Shown piece after piece: positions 1 through 6,395 of a stretch of 8,355 bases of DNA. A program made the translations under genes and the position numbers. The stretch spans positions 1 through 8,355 of the forward strand of contig WREN01000083.1 of assembly GCA_009779295.1 (NCBI GenBank), read 5' to 3'. Position 1 is the stretch's first letter, and the number at the start of each line of letters is the position of its first letter. The DNA comes from Oscillospiraceae bacterium (GTDB taxonomy: Bacteria; Bacillota; Clostridia; Oscillospirales; CAG-272). Under the pieces are notes generated by a model that was given only the letters and a program-made list of their open reading frames with translations, did no database searches and had not been told where the DNA came from.

Positions 1-62
1 CGTACTTCCTCTTGCTCTTTGGGGCTTAATTTTCGTATTTCATAGTTTAATTCCTTTTCCAT
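1..62 (-). CDS. N-terminus of an unidentified protein, possibly an IS transposase (runs off left edge)
   Basis: On the minus strand an ATG at 62 opens a frame that reads to the window edge (MEKELNYEIRKLSPKEQEEV, then R). The charged start with an LSPKEQEEVR segment resembles the region before the first helix-turn-helix in some IS630-type transposases, but 20 residues cannot establish a family. The ribosome binding site is poor (only AAGA-like bases upstream). Codons such as ATA, CGA, AGC and CCC contrast with the CGC/GCG-rich genes nearby, which would fit imported DNA. Its position directly before a solute-binding gene that has lost its 5' end is the main reason to suspect an insertion element. 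It could equally be a small unrelated gene or chance. Confidence 0.3.
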   Translation of the reverse strand, partial: MEKELNYEIRKLSPKEQEEV

Positions 63-100
63 ATTTCTTATCTTAACACTTCTTTTTGAACTCCGAATGA

Positions 101-193
101 CTTTATCGCCGGGTTAATACAACCGAAGAAACTGAAATCAAAAAAGATTTAGCCATCGAATATATTGATCTTCAAGGCTATGAAATTAGGTTT
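101..193 (+). other. In-frame coding remnant upstream of the first usable start codon
   Basis: The frame of the downstream solute-binding gene stays open from the TGA at 98-100 to the TTG at 194 and reads like a lipoprotein linker followed by the conserved first strand: NTTEETEIKKDL, then GYEIRFLVRG. The last segment aligns with GGETVSVLVR in the intact paralogue at 2609-4099, so protein-coding homology clearly begins before 194. No ATG or GTG, no ribosome binding site, no hydrophobic signal segment and no lipobox cysteine lies in this stretch or in another frame just upstream. This supports loss of the original 5' end rather than a simple mis-chosen start. Confidence 0.6.
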
Positions 194-1474
194 TTGGTTC
201 GCGGCGATGCGCACGGCGCGTTTGCCTGTATAGATTTGTATGCCGAATCGGTAAACGGCGACCTCATCAACGACGCCGTTTACGAGCGTAATTCATATCT
301 TACGGAAAAATATAATTTTACTATCAACGAAACGCGCAGTGAAGACAGTTCAGCTGCCGGTTTTCCCGCGAATATTATTCGTCCGATTATTATGGCGCAG
401 GAGGATTTGTACGATGTAATTTATGACAGCCTGACATTTACATCGCCTATGGCTCAGGAAAAGATGCTGTTCGATTTATACGATCTGCCGTATATTGAAT
501 TCTCTAAACCGTATTGGGACCAAAATTCCAATAATGATTTATCGATTGGAAATAAACTTTATTATACTTACGGCGAACATATGCTGTCAGTCAACGCGGG
601 GTTGTACGGTGTTTTCTTCAATAAGCAAATCGTGGAAGATATGAATATCGAAAATTTATACAATGTCGTGAATAATAATAAGTGGACTATCGAAAAATAT
701 TATTCTATCGCGAAAGACATAGCTTATGATTTGGACGGCGACGGAAAAATGGACTACAATGATTATTGGGGGCTCGTTACCGAAACGTACAACGCGTATA
801 CATTCTTAATTGCGGCGGGCGAAAGAATCGCCACAAAAGACAATGACGATTTTCCGGTATTATCGCTAAACACCCCGCGCACCGCTGATTTGTTGGAATT
901 AACGAAATCATTTTTGATGGATAAAAACACCACGATATTAGTCGATAACTATACCGCCAAAGAATGGGCTACGGTATGGAATATATTCCCCGAAGGGCGT
1001 TCGATCTTCTGCGAAGGTTCTTTAATGCAGACTCCCGATTTACGCAGTATGGAATTCGACTTCGGAATACTGCCGAATCCAAAATTTACCGAAAATCAAG
1101 ACAATTATTACCACACTTTGAGCGTATGGAACGCGCCGCTCATGTCGATTCCCGTGACGATTACCAACCCCGAGAAAATCGGGTATATTTTAGAAATACT
1201 CGCGGCGAAATCAGTAGATACGCTGACTCCGGCATATTATGATTTGCAGCTTACAAATAAATTGATACGCGATAACGAATCTGAAAAAATGATCGATATT
1301 ATGTTGTCATCCGTAACCTTTGATATTGGAGCCGTTTATGATTTCGGCGGTCTGTTCGGCGTTGTTTTAAATGTAGGTGCGAGATCCGGCACAGCAAATT
1401 TCGCTTCATCGTACGCCGCAGCCGAAAAAGAGGCACAGGCGGCTATAGAAAAATTTCTGGAGAAAATAAAATAA
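194..1474 (+). CDS. ABC-type solute-binding protein paralogue lacking its signal peptide (probable 5'-truncated gene)
   Basis: The family is that of extracellular solute-binding proteins serving sugar-type ABC importers. It aligns along its whole length with the lipoprotein at 2609-4099: matching blocks are NGDLINDAVYERN, LYDLPYIEFSKPYW, GVFFNK and NKWTIEKYY, and both end in a similar helical tail. The start given, TTG at 194, is only the first permissible codon; there is no good ribosome binding site and homology begins upstream of it. Without a signal peptide or lipobox the product could not be exported normally, so this is probably a pseudogene or recently decapitated gene, although the remaining frame has no internal stop. 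Residues 179-190 form a canonical EF-hand-type calcium loop with Asp at positions 1, 3, 5, 9 and 12. It is convergent with the CBM9-like gene and ends at the hairpin beginning at its stop codon. No permease gene is adjacent. Confidence 0.75.
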   Translation: MVRGDAHGAFACIDLYAESVNGDLINDAVYERNSYLTEKYNFTINETRSEDSSAAGFPANIIRPIIMAQEDLYDVIYDSLTFTSPMAQEKMLFDLYDLPYIEFSKPYWDQNSNNDLSIGNKLYYTYGEHMLSVNAGLYGVFFNKQIVEDMNIENLYNVVNNNKWTIEKYYSIAKDIAYDLDGDGKMDYNDYWGLVTETYNAYTFLIAAGERIATKDNDDFPVLSLNTPRTADLLELTKSFLMDKNTTILVDNYTAKEWATVWNIFPEGRSIFCEGSLMQTPDLRSMEFDFGILPNPKFTENQDNYYHTLSVWNAPLMSIPVTITNPEKIGYILEILAAKSVDTLTPAYYDLQLTNKLIRDNESEKMIDIMLSSVTFDIGAVYDFGGLFGVVLNVGARSGTANFASSYAAAEKEAQAAIEKFLEKIK

Positions 1475-1503
1475 GGATGCGAGCTAATTCGCATCCTTTT
1501 TTT
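1473..1503. terminator. Strong intrinsic terminator, probably bidirectional
   Basis: GGATGCGA (1475-1482) pairs perfectly with TCGCATCC (1489-1496) around a 6-base loop; A-T pairs from the stop codon extend the stem to 10 bp. Seven T residues follow (1497-1503), a textbook rho-independent terminator for the rightward gene. On the minus strand the same hairpin is followed by a T-rich run (TTATTTTATTTT), so it can also end leftward transcription from the CBM9-like gene that stops at 1514. Confidence 0.93.
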
Positions 1504-1513
1504 AGTTAAAAAA

Positions 1514-2503
1514 TTAATTTGTCCGGTTTCTTCTTCTGAGACTGATTAAGCACAATAATGCTGCCGCGAGCAATATTACCGGAATGATAACTACATCAGA
1601 AGTCGTCGGCGACGTAACCGTCGGGGCTGTCGTTGTCGCCTGTGACTCTTCGCCCGCTTCTTCAACAACTACCTCCTCGATAATTACCGGTTCCGCGCCC
1701 GCTGAATTAGCGCTCAGCGTATATGTAACCCATTCGCCGGGATTCCATCCGCCTTGATTGAAACCTCTCCAGCAATCGCCGTTTATGTCATAGTCCATTA
1801 TGAAGAATACTATGCCTATCGGCATTCCCGGAGCAACGTTGAATGACAATATGTCTTTTTTGATTGTCATGCCTTTTGATAATTCACAGCCGTCTTTGAG
1901 AGCCTGCCACGGAATTTTAAATTCCGTCGTCCACGTGGTTGCTCCTCTTGTTCCCTGCACTTCGATTCCGGTTCCCGGAGGCATCGGCGGCGACGGGTTG
2001 CTGTCGTTTTCGCCTTCATACATGAAGAATTCATACCAGAACGGTTCGTTCATGAAATCAGCGTAAAAGTCAAATAAATATGAGTCAGCGTTTCCGATTG
2101 AGGGAGCAGTTGGGGTCTGTATATACGCCGGATCAAAACCAATCTGTATACCGTCTCCGCGTTTGTCGGTAAGGTTGTCCGTCGTAGCTTTGTTTGCTAC
2201 AGTCGGGTCGTTAATAGCTACCGCGGCTCCGTATACGTTGACGTCATCCCACATTAGATAATACTGTATCTCAATTTTGGAATCAAGATTACCCCACGTG
2301 CCAATAATATTGTCCCATGTCAAGTAAATAATTTCTGCGTCTTTCCATTCATCCGGATTTACCACACCGTCAATTACAGGCGGCGATTTGGCTTTGCGTA
2401 TTTCGGTTGATCCGTTGGCGGCGTTTGAAACCAGCGCCGTGCAGGAAACCAAAATCAAAATGGTCAGCATTACAGCCAATATTTTTTTCATTTTCATTTG
2501 CAT
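1514..2503 (-). CDS. Cell-surface protein with CBM9-like (DOMON-type) domain and C-terminal anchor
   Basis: 329 residues. An N-terminal KMKK start plus hydrophobic stretch (about 5-25) is an export signal. Residues about 35-265 carry a family 9 carbohydrate-binding-module-like domain: PPVIDGVVNPDEW at 41-53, the YYLMWDDVNVYGAAVAINDP strand pair, and late TTEFKIPWQAL and WRGFNQ blocks. An acidic then Thr/Pro-rich linker (273-303) leads to SPTTSD (298-303), a hydrophobic segment (304-321) and RRRNR: the layout of a sortase-type wall-sorting signal with a noncanonical motif, otherwise a membrane anchor. The signal also contains LVSC (18-21), which fits a lipobox, so the mature N-terminus is ambiguous between lipidation and cleavage after SNA. 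The ATG at 2503 is preceded by AGAAG about 8 bases upstream; ATGs at 2497 and 2491 are alternatives. Probable role is binding glycan at the cell surface; no catalytic domain is visible. Confidence 0.85.
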   Translation of the reverse strand: MQMKMKKILAVMLTILILVSCTALVSNAANGSTEIRKAKSPPVIDGVVNPDEWKDAEIIYLTWDNIIGTWGNLDSKIEIQYYLMWDDVNVYGAAVAINDPTVANKATTDNLTDKRGDGIQIGFDPAYIQTPTAPSIGNADSYLFDFYADFMNEPFWYEFFMYEGENDSNPSPPMPPGTGIEVQGTRGATTWTTEFKIPWQALKDGCELSKGMTIKKDILSFNVAPGMPIGIVFFIMDYDINGDCWRGFNQGGWNPGEWVTYTLSANSAGAEPVIIEEVVVEEAGEESQATTTAPTVTSPTTSDVVIIPVILLAAALLCLISLRRRNRTN

Positions 2504-2533
2504 TTAATCATCTTCTTTTTTAATATTTGCAGC

Positions 2534-2586
2534 TTAATTTCACCACATATTGATATTATACATATATATTATTAACGTGAAATTAA
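2534..2586. repeat. 10-bp inverted repeat flanking the promoter of the CBM9-like gene (candidate operator)
   Basis: TTAATTTCAC at 2534-2543 is the exact reverse complement of GTGAAATTAA at 2577-2586, with 33 bp between. The right arm covers the leftward -35 region and the left arm falls just past the predicted transcription start. The arms are 43 bp apart centre to centre, near four helical turns. This could be a two-site operator; a long-loop hairpin or chance in A/T-rich DNA are the alternatives. Confidence 0.45.
2555..2582 (-). promoter_or_regulatory. Candidate promoter of the CBM9-like surface protein gene
   Basis: On the minus strand TATAAT (2560-2555) lies 16 bp after a weak -35 box, TTTCAC (2582-2577). 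The start of transcription would be near 2548, giving a leader of about 45 bases. The perfect -10 is the main support; the -35 is poor, which would fit a regulated promoter. Confidence 0.55.
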
Positions 2587-2608
2587 CAACTATGGGGTTT
2601 AATGTTAA

Positions 2609-4099
2609 TTAGTTTTTCAATTCTGCGAATTTGTCAATTAAACTTTGTAATTGTTCGTCATATTTCGCCGCGGACGCCTCATATGTGGAGACAAATTCTG
2701 TTTTTTTGGTGTCAAGCAATCCTCTCCACATCTGCATTACGCCGTTTATCGATACGGAATACACGAACCCGAAATTATATTTATTGCCGGCGAGTATTAT
2801 ATCATACATCTGCGCGTCGATATTATCGGTCATGTATTTTTGTTTTAAAGCGACTTCAAAATACGCGGGAGTCGTAATCATATATGAAGTTTCGCTCAAT
2901 GCTTCAAGCGCCGCGCCGATCATTTCCGGATTCCTGCAAGTCGCGGGAATACCGATGATCGAATATACGTCGGCGACGTTGGTATAGTACCCGGCTTGTT
3001 TCTCATCGTACTTAAACAGCGGCAGAACGCCGTATACTTCTTCCATCTCGCGCATTTTTTCCGTTGTGTAGAAAATATCCATTAAGAATATAATTTCATT
3101 TTGAACAAATTTTCTTTCCATCAGCAAAAGCGACTCTGTAGTATAACGTCCTGGCAGTGTGCCTGTGTTGTTGTATAATAAATCATAAACTTTTTCATAT
3201 GCGGATACCGAGCGTTCGCTTACATATGCCATATACGGCAATCCGTCCGCGCCTTTTTGGGTTATTGAAAGGCCCATGCTGTCAATAAACGAATCGACCG
3301 GTATTGAAGCAAGCGCGAATCCGAGCGCGTAAAAGTCGTCGTTGTCGCGAGCCGAATCGCCGTTCAAATCGGAATATGCATCTTTAATCATGTTGTGAAA
3401 ATAGTCGATCGTCCATTGCCCTTTTTCCACTAAATCATATAAATTTAAATTGCCGTAATATTCCGAAACCAGTTTTTTATTAAAAAACATCGCGTGCGTT
3501 GAGAAGATTGCGGATAAGCAAACGTCGCCGACTATCAGGTATAACTGATCGAACAACGTTACTTCATTGACAAAATCTTGGCTCCACCACTGTTTCGACA
3601 ACGTAAGATACGGCAAATCCAATAAATTGTACAAATATCGATCAACGGCAAGCGTAGCGGCGTAATAACCGTATACAGGCAAAATATCGTAAGCATCGTC
3701 GTTCGCCATAACGCTTTTTATTACTTTTTGGTTATACCCGCCGGGTTCCGCCGGCGTAATTATTAAATCAAACATAATATTCAATTTTTCTTCAACAGTA
3801 ACATTCCTTAAATAAACCGAGTCGTTGATAAGTTCGCCGTTTTGCTCGGCGATGAATTCCCTCGAAGCCGGCAGGAATCCGCTGTCATCCCTCACCAACA
3901 CCGAAACCGTTTCGCCGCCGAAATTTAAATTATCAGGCAGCGCGCTTTCGACGATAGGACGCCCGTATTTATCGGTTTGCGCAAGATTTTCGTTCGATTC
4001 TTTATTATTAATATCGGATGTTTCCGCACTTTTGGGATTCGCGCTGCATGAAATGATAACCAAACAAAGTAATAAAAATAACGCACAAATCCTTCGCAT
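2609..4099 (-). CDS. Extracellular solute-binding lipoprotein of an ABC (sugar-type) importer
   Basis: 496 residues from the ATG at 4099, the start chosen because it begins a classic lipoprotein signal: MRR, a hydrophobic core, and a lipobox IISC with Cys18, then a Ser/Asn/Glu-rich linker. A longer frame to 4195 would add a hydrophilic extension inside the previous gene and bury the signal, so it is rejected. GGGGAG sits 8 bases before the ATG. The body (about 60-496) follows the family 1 solute-binding pattern, with NGELINDSVYLRN, a central MFFNKKLV and the QWTIDYF helix. Residues 244-255 form an EF-hand-like loop (D244, N246, D248, D252, D255). It starts 1 bp after the stop of the upstream DegT-like gene, so it is transcribed with the operon. 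It is a full-length paralogue of the damaged gene at 194-1474. Ligand unknown; a carbohydrate is inferred from context. No permease is in the window. Confidence 0.88.
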   Translation of the reverse strand: MRRICALFLLLCLVIISCSANPKSAETSDINNKESNENLAQTDKYGRPIVESALPDNLNFGGETVSVLVRDDSGFLPASREFIAEQNGELINDSVYLRNVTVEEKLNIMFDLIITPAEPGGYNQKVIKSVMANDDAYDILPVYGYYAATLAVDRYLYNLLDLPYLTLSKQWWSQDFVNEVTLFDQLYLIVGDVCLSAIFSTHAMFFNKKLVSEYYGNLNLYDLVEKGQWTIDYFHNMIKDAYSDLNGDSARDNDDFYALGFALASIPVDSFIDSMGLSITQKGADGLPYMAYVSERSVSAYEKVYDLLYNNTGTLPGRYTTESLLLMERKFVQNEIIFLMDIFYTTEKMREMEEVYGVLPLFKYDEKQAGYYTNVADVYSIIGIPATCRNPEMIGAALEALSETSYMITTPAYFEVALKQKYMTDNIDAQMYDIILAGNKYNFGFVYSVSINGVMQMWRGLLDTKKTEFVSTYEASAAKYDEQLQSLIDKFAELKN

Positions 4100-4100
4100 A

Positions 4101-4793
4101 TCATACTCTCCCCGTAAGTTTTTTGAAATATTCCGAACTAAAAAACGGCTGATTTTGCATGTTTTTGAACTTCCTCGGAGTAGATTCAGGAGCATTTTCC
4201 AGCGATTCTTTCAATAAACACGCGTGCCACTCAGTTATACGGAAGTCGCCGCCGATGATTTTATCGAATTGCAGAGTCGTTGAACCCCCGCCGATACTCC
4301 GGCCGCACGTGTGATACGAGTACGCGCTGTAGTAACAATCCTGATCGTTAGTCACTACCGCGCCGCCTTTTCCGATATACGGATCTAAATCGTATACAAC
4401 AGCGCGAGCGTTTGAACAGTCGAGTTTTAAATCGCTTCCGGCATTGATTATTAAGATAATATCTTTATTTTTTAAATCAACCGGCTTATCTGAAATCACT
4501 GCCTTAACATCATTTACATCATCAAAGTTGTCAACGAAGACAGGCTCCGCGCCTACGGCGGCTGCCGTCAACGAGTCGATAGGGTCGGAATATGACGCGA
4601 CGGCAACTTTGTCGCCGCACGTTATTTCAAGCGAACGCAGCAGGACTTCAAGCGCTGACGTTTTGCTGTACGTTATCAAAGCATATTTCATGTTTAAATA
4701 CTCGGCTAATACACTGCCCGCTTCCATCATACACGGACCTACGGTTCCCCACGTTCCGCTTGAAAGTACGTCTAATAAAATCTTTGTACTCAT
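4101..4793 (-). CDS. Shortened DegT/StrS-like protein lacking the PLP lysine (pseudo-aminotransferase)
   Basis: 230 residues from the ATG at 4793, preferred over TTG at 4799 because GAGGG (4805-4801) sits 7 bases upstream. Fold type I aminotransferase features are clear: SSGTWGTVG, then KYALITYSKTSALEVLLRSL and GDKVAVASYSDPIDSLTAA, GAEPVFVD, and near the end GGDFRITEWHACLL, matching the G-N-Y-R-M block of DegT proteins. Compared with the neighbour, about 30 residues between VVYD and GKGG are absent, removing the Ser-x-x-x-Lys segment that holds PLP; GKGG replaces GEGG. The whole C-terminal small domain (about 130 residues) is also missing. The frame is clean, has its own ribosome binding site and is coupled to both neighbours, so it looks like a maintained non-catalytic paralogue rather than decay. 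It may be a partner or regulator of the active DegT enzyme (inference); a truncated pseudogene is the alternative. Confidence 0.72.
   Translation of the reverse strand: MSTKILLDVLSSGTWGTVGPCMMEAGSVLAEYLNMKYALITYSKTSALEVLLRSLEITCGDKVAVASYSDPIDSLTAAAVGAEPVFVDNFDDVNDVKAVISDKPVDLKNKDIILIINAGSDLKLDCSNARAVVYDLDPYIGKGGAVVTNDQDCYYSAYSYHTCGRSIGGGSTTLQFDKIIGGDFRITEWHACLLKESLENAPESTPRKFKNMQNQPFFSSEYFKKLTGRV
4108..4113 (-). promoter_or_regulatory. Ribosome binding site that fixes the lipoprotein start
   Basis: GGGGAG on the minus strand, 8 bases before the ATG at 4099 and inside the last codons of the DegT-like gene. It supports starting the solute-binding lipoprotein at 4099 rather than at an upstream in-frame ATG at 4195. 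Confidence 0.8.
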
Positions 4794-4795
4794 AA

Positions 4796-5989
4796 TCAAT
4801 CCCTCAATTCTTCAATATTTTCGTAAATTTTAATAACGGCGTCGGCAATATCGTCCATATCCGAAATCTCGCCGAGCATTACCGACTGATACATCCAGGC
4901 GCCCTCTTTATACGACGCGATTTCACATTCGGGCAGCGGCGAGACGTCAACTTTGCTGCCGAGAATTTTTTCGGTATAATCGCTCGAAACGCACGGGAAT
5001 GTGTACAACGGCATGTATCCGTTGGATATTCCTACACCTTCGGCGTTTAAAGCGGCAATAAATTTATTCCGGTCAACGTCGAGCTCGGCTAATTTTTCAT
5101 AATTGAATCTGCATAAATACAAATGGTATGAGTTCCGCGTAATGCGCCCGTCGATTTTTAAACTGCTGACTATGCCGGTTTCGTTAAGACGTTTATCGAG
5201 GTACGCGGCGTTATCCATGCGTTTTGTGATCTGCTCGTCGAGGCGGTCCATCTGCACGTTCATGATCCCCGCCTGAAACGCCGTCATGTTGTTGTCCTGA
5301 TAAATGTTGTTGTAACAACAAGAATCATTAAGCATTTCCGTTGTCTTATTATAAATCAAATCAGAATCGGTGATAATAATTCCGCCTTCGCCCGCGGTTA
5401 AATTCTTCGAATTCTGACAGCTTATCGAAGCCGCGATCCCGTATTTGCCCAGACTCTTGCCGCTCCACGCCGATCCTACGCCCTGCGCCGCGTCGATTAT
5501 TAAGTATACGCCCTTTTCGTCGGTGACTTTTTGGATCGCGTCTACATCGATCGGCCGCCCGCCTACGCAAACAGCTATGACCGCTTTGGTTTTCGGCGTT
5601 ATTTTTGCGGCGATCGATTCCGGGGAGATGTTGTACGTTTCGCGGTCGATGTCCGCGAATACAGGCGTAGCTCCCGCGAAGATAATAGACGAAAGTGTCG
5701 CGATAAATGTATACGGCGGCAGGATAACTTCGTCGCCGCGCCCGATTTCCAATGCGCGCATCGTCATCTCCAGCGTGACCGTGCCGTTTGCCATTGGTAT
5801 GCAGTATTTTGTGTCGGAGTATAACGCGAAACGTTCTGCAAACGCTTCGACTTCCGTTCCTCCGCCGAGATTGCCGCTTTCATATATGCCGATCAATTTT
5901 TCGCGCTCGTTTTGTCCGGATTGCGGCCAGCCCGGAAACGATTTCCCGCTTCGGACAGGTACGCCGCCTTTTATTGCAAGTTTTCCCAT
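4796..5989 (-). CDS. DegT/DnrJ/EryC1/StrS family PLP-dependent aminotransferase (inosose/AHBA-synthase-like)
   Basis: 397 residues, normal length for the family. The opening LAIKGGVPVR and WP are typical of the clade containing scyllo-inosose aminotransferases and 3-amino-5-hydroxybenzoate synthase, rather than nucleotide-sugar enzymes. Further family blocks are NGT (68-70), GDEVILPPYTFIAT (85-98), TPVFADID (108-115), DAAQ with cofactor-binding Asp166, and SCQNSKNLTAGEGG (190-203) with Lys195 as the predicted PLP Schiff-base residue. All expected catalytic residues are present, so it should be active: transfer of an amino group, usually from Glu or Gln, to a keto-sugar or keto-cyclitol in the cytoplasm. 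AAGGAG lies about 9 bases before the ATG. It starts 25 bp after the DUF3795 gene and its stop is 2 bp before the ATG of the shortened DegT-like gene. The exact substrate cannot be read from the sequence. Confidence 0.9.
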   Translation of the reverse strand: MGKLAIKGGVPVRSGKSFPGWPQSGQNEREKLIGIYESGNLGGGTEVEAFAERFALYSDTKYCIPMANGTVTLEMTMRALEIGRGDEVILPPYTFIATLSSIIFAGATPVFADIDRETYNISPESIAAKITPKTKAVIAVCVGGRPIDVDAIQKVTDEKGVYLIIDAAQGVGSAWSGKSLGKYGIAASISCQNSKNLTAGEGGIIITDSDLIYNKTTEMLNDSCCYNNIYQDNNMTAFQAGIMNVQMDRLDEQITKRMDNAAYLDKRLNETGIVSSLKIDGRITRNSYHLYLCRFNYEKLAELDVDRNKFIAALNAEGVGISNGYMPLYTFPCVSSDYTEKILGSKVDVSPLPECEIASYKEGAWMYQSVMLGEISDMDDIADAVIKIYENIEELRD

Positions 5990-6014
5990 TTTATCTTTCT
6001 CCTTTAATTTTTAA

Positions 6015-6395
6015 TTATATTTGATTAAATTTATTTACATATTTCTCTGTGTACCACTCAAGCGTCGGGCAAGGATATTCCGCGCAATCAGAACACCCGT
6101 GAAGATTCTTATCGCCGCAGCACTTAATGAAAGGACACTCGCGGCACAACTCCATAATTTCGTCTGACCTGCCGCTTAAACAATTAATTTTTTCAATAGT
6201 TATTTCACGCCCCAAATTAGTTTCATAAAACTTTTTGCTGGCTTCTCTCATATCATTATCGTCCGCGAGTGTAGCGCGGAATACAAGGCACTTTGAACAA
6301 TCGTGACCGCAATAACATATCAGCTCATTGGATATTTCACCATTTTCGATTTGAGTTAATAAAGACTTAAAATAATCAATTTTATCTTTATTCAT
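6015..6395 (-). CDS. Cysteine-rich DUF3795 family protein
   Basis: 126 residues from the ATG at 6395. This start makes the classic ATGA overlap with the stop of the kinase gene and has GGAG 11 bases upstream; extending to 6464 would only read the kinase end in another frame. The cysteine pattern is that of DUF3795: C-x-C-G-x-D-C-x-x-C (27-36), an NCL-GR turn with C72, then C84-x-x-C87, C92-C93, C101-x-x-C104 and C109 in the closing CAEYPCP. Twelve cysteines in a small soluble protein suggest metal or Fe-S binding; the family has no established function. There is no signal peptide, so it is cytoplasmic. Translational coupling to a sugar kinase and a position before an aminotransferase suggest a role in the same pathway, possibly redox together with the flavodoxin; that is inference. 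Confidence 0.82.
   Translation of the reverse strand: MNKDKIDYFKSLLTQIENGEISNELICYCGHDCSKCLVFRATLADDNDMREASKKFYETNLGREITIEKINCLSGRSDEIMELCRECPFIKCCGDKNLHGCSDCAEYPCPTLEWYTEKYVNKFNQI

Noticed and set aside
2587..2608. Terminator after the lipoprotein gene
   Set aside because: No G/C-rich hairpin or T-tract is present, so read-through to the CBM9-like gene and the terminator near 1473-1503 is more likely.
4100..4195. Extended N-terminus of the solute-binding lipoprotein (start at 4195)
   Set aside because: The extra 32 residues lie inside the upstream gene and would push the signal peptide and lipobox inwards; the ATG at 4099 has a better ribosome binding site.
3825..4217. A 130-codon plus-strand frame across the lipoprotein/DegT-like junction
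   Set aside because: It is antisense to two supported genes and shows only a composition-driven sequence.
5445..6014. A 189-codon open frame on the plus strand opposite the aminotransferase gene
   Set aside because: It is antisense to a clear DegT gene with all catalytic motifs, has no family-like motifs or ribosome binding site, and reflects codon bias of the real gene.
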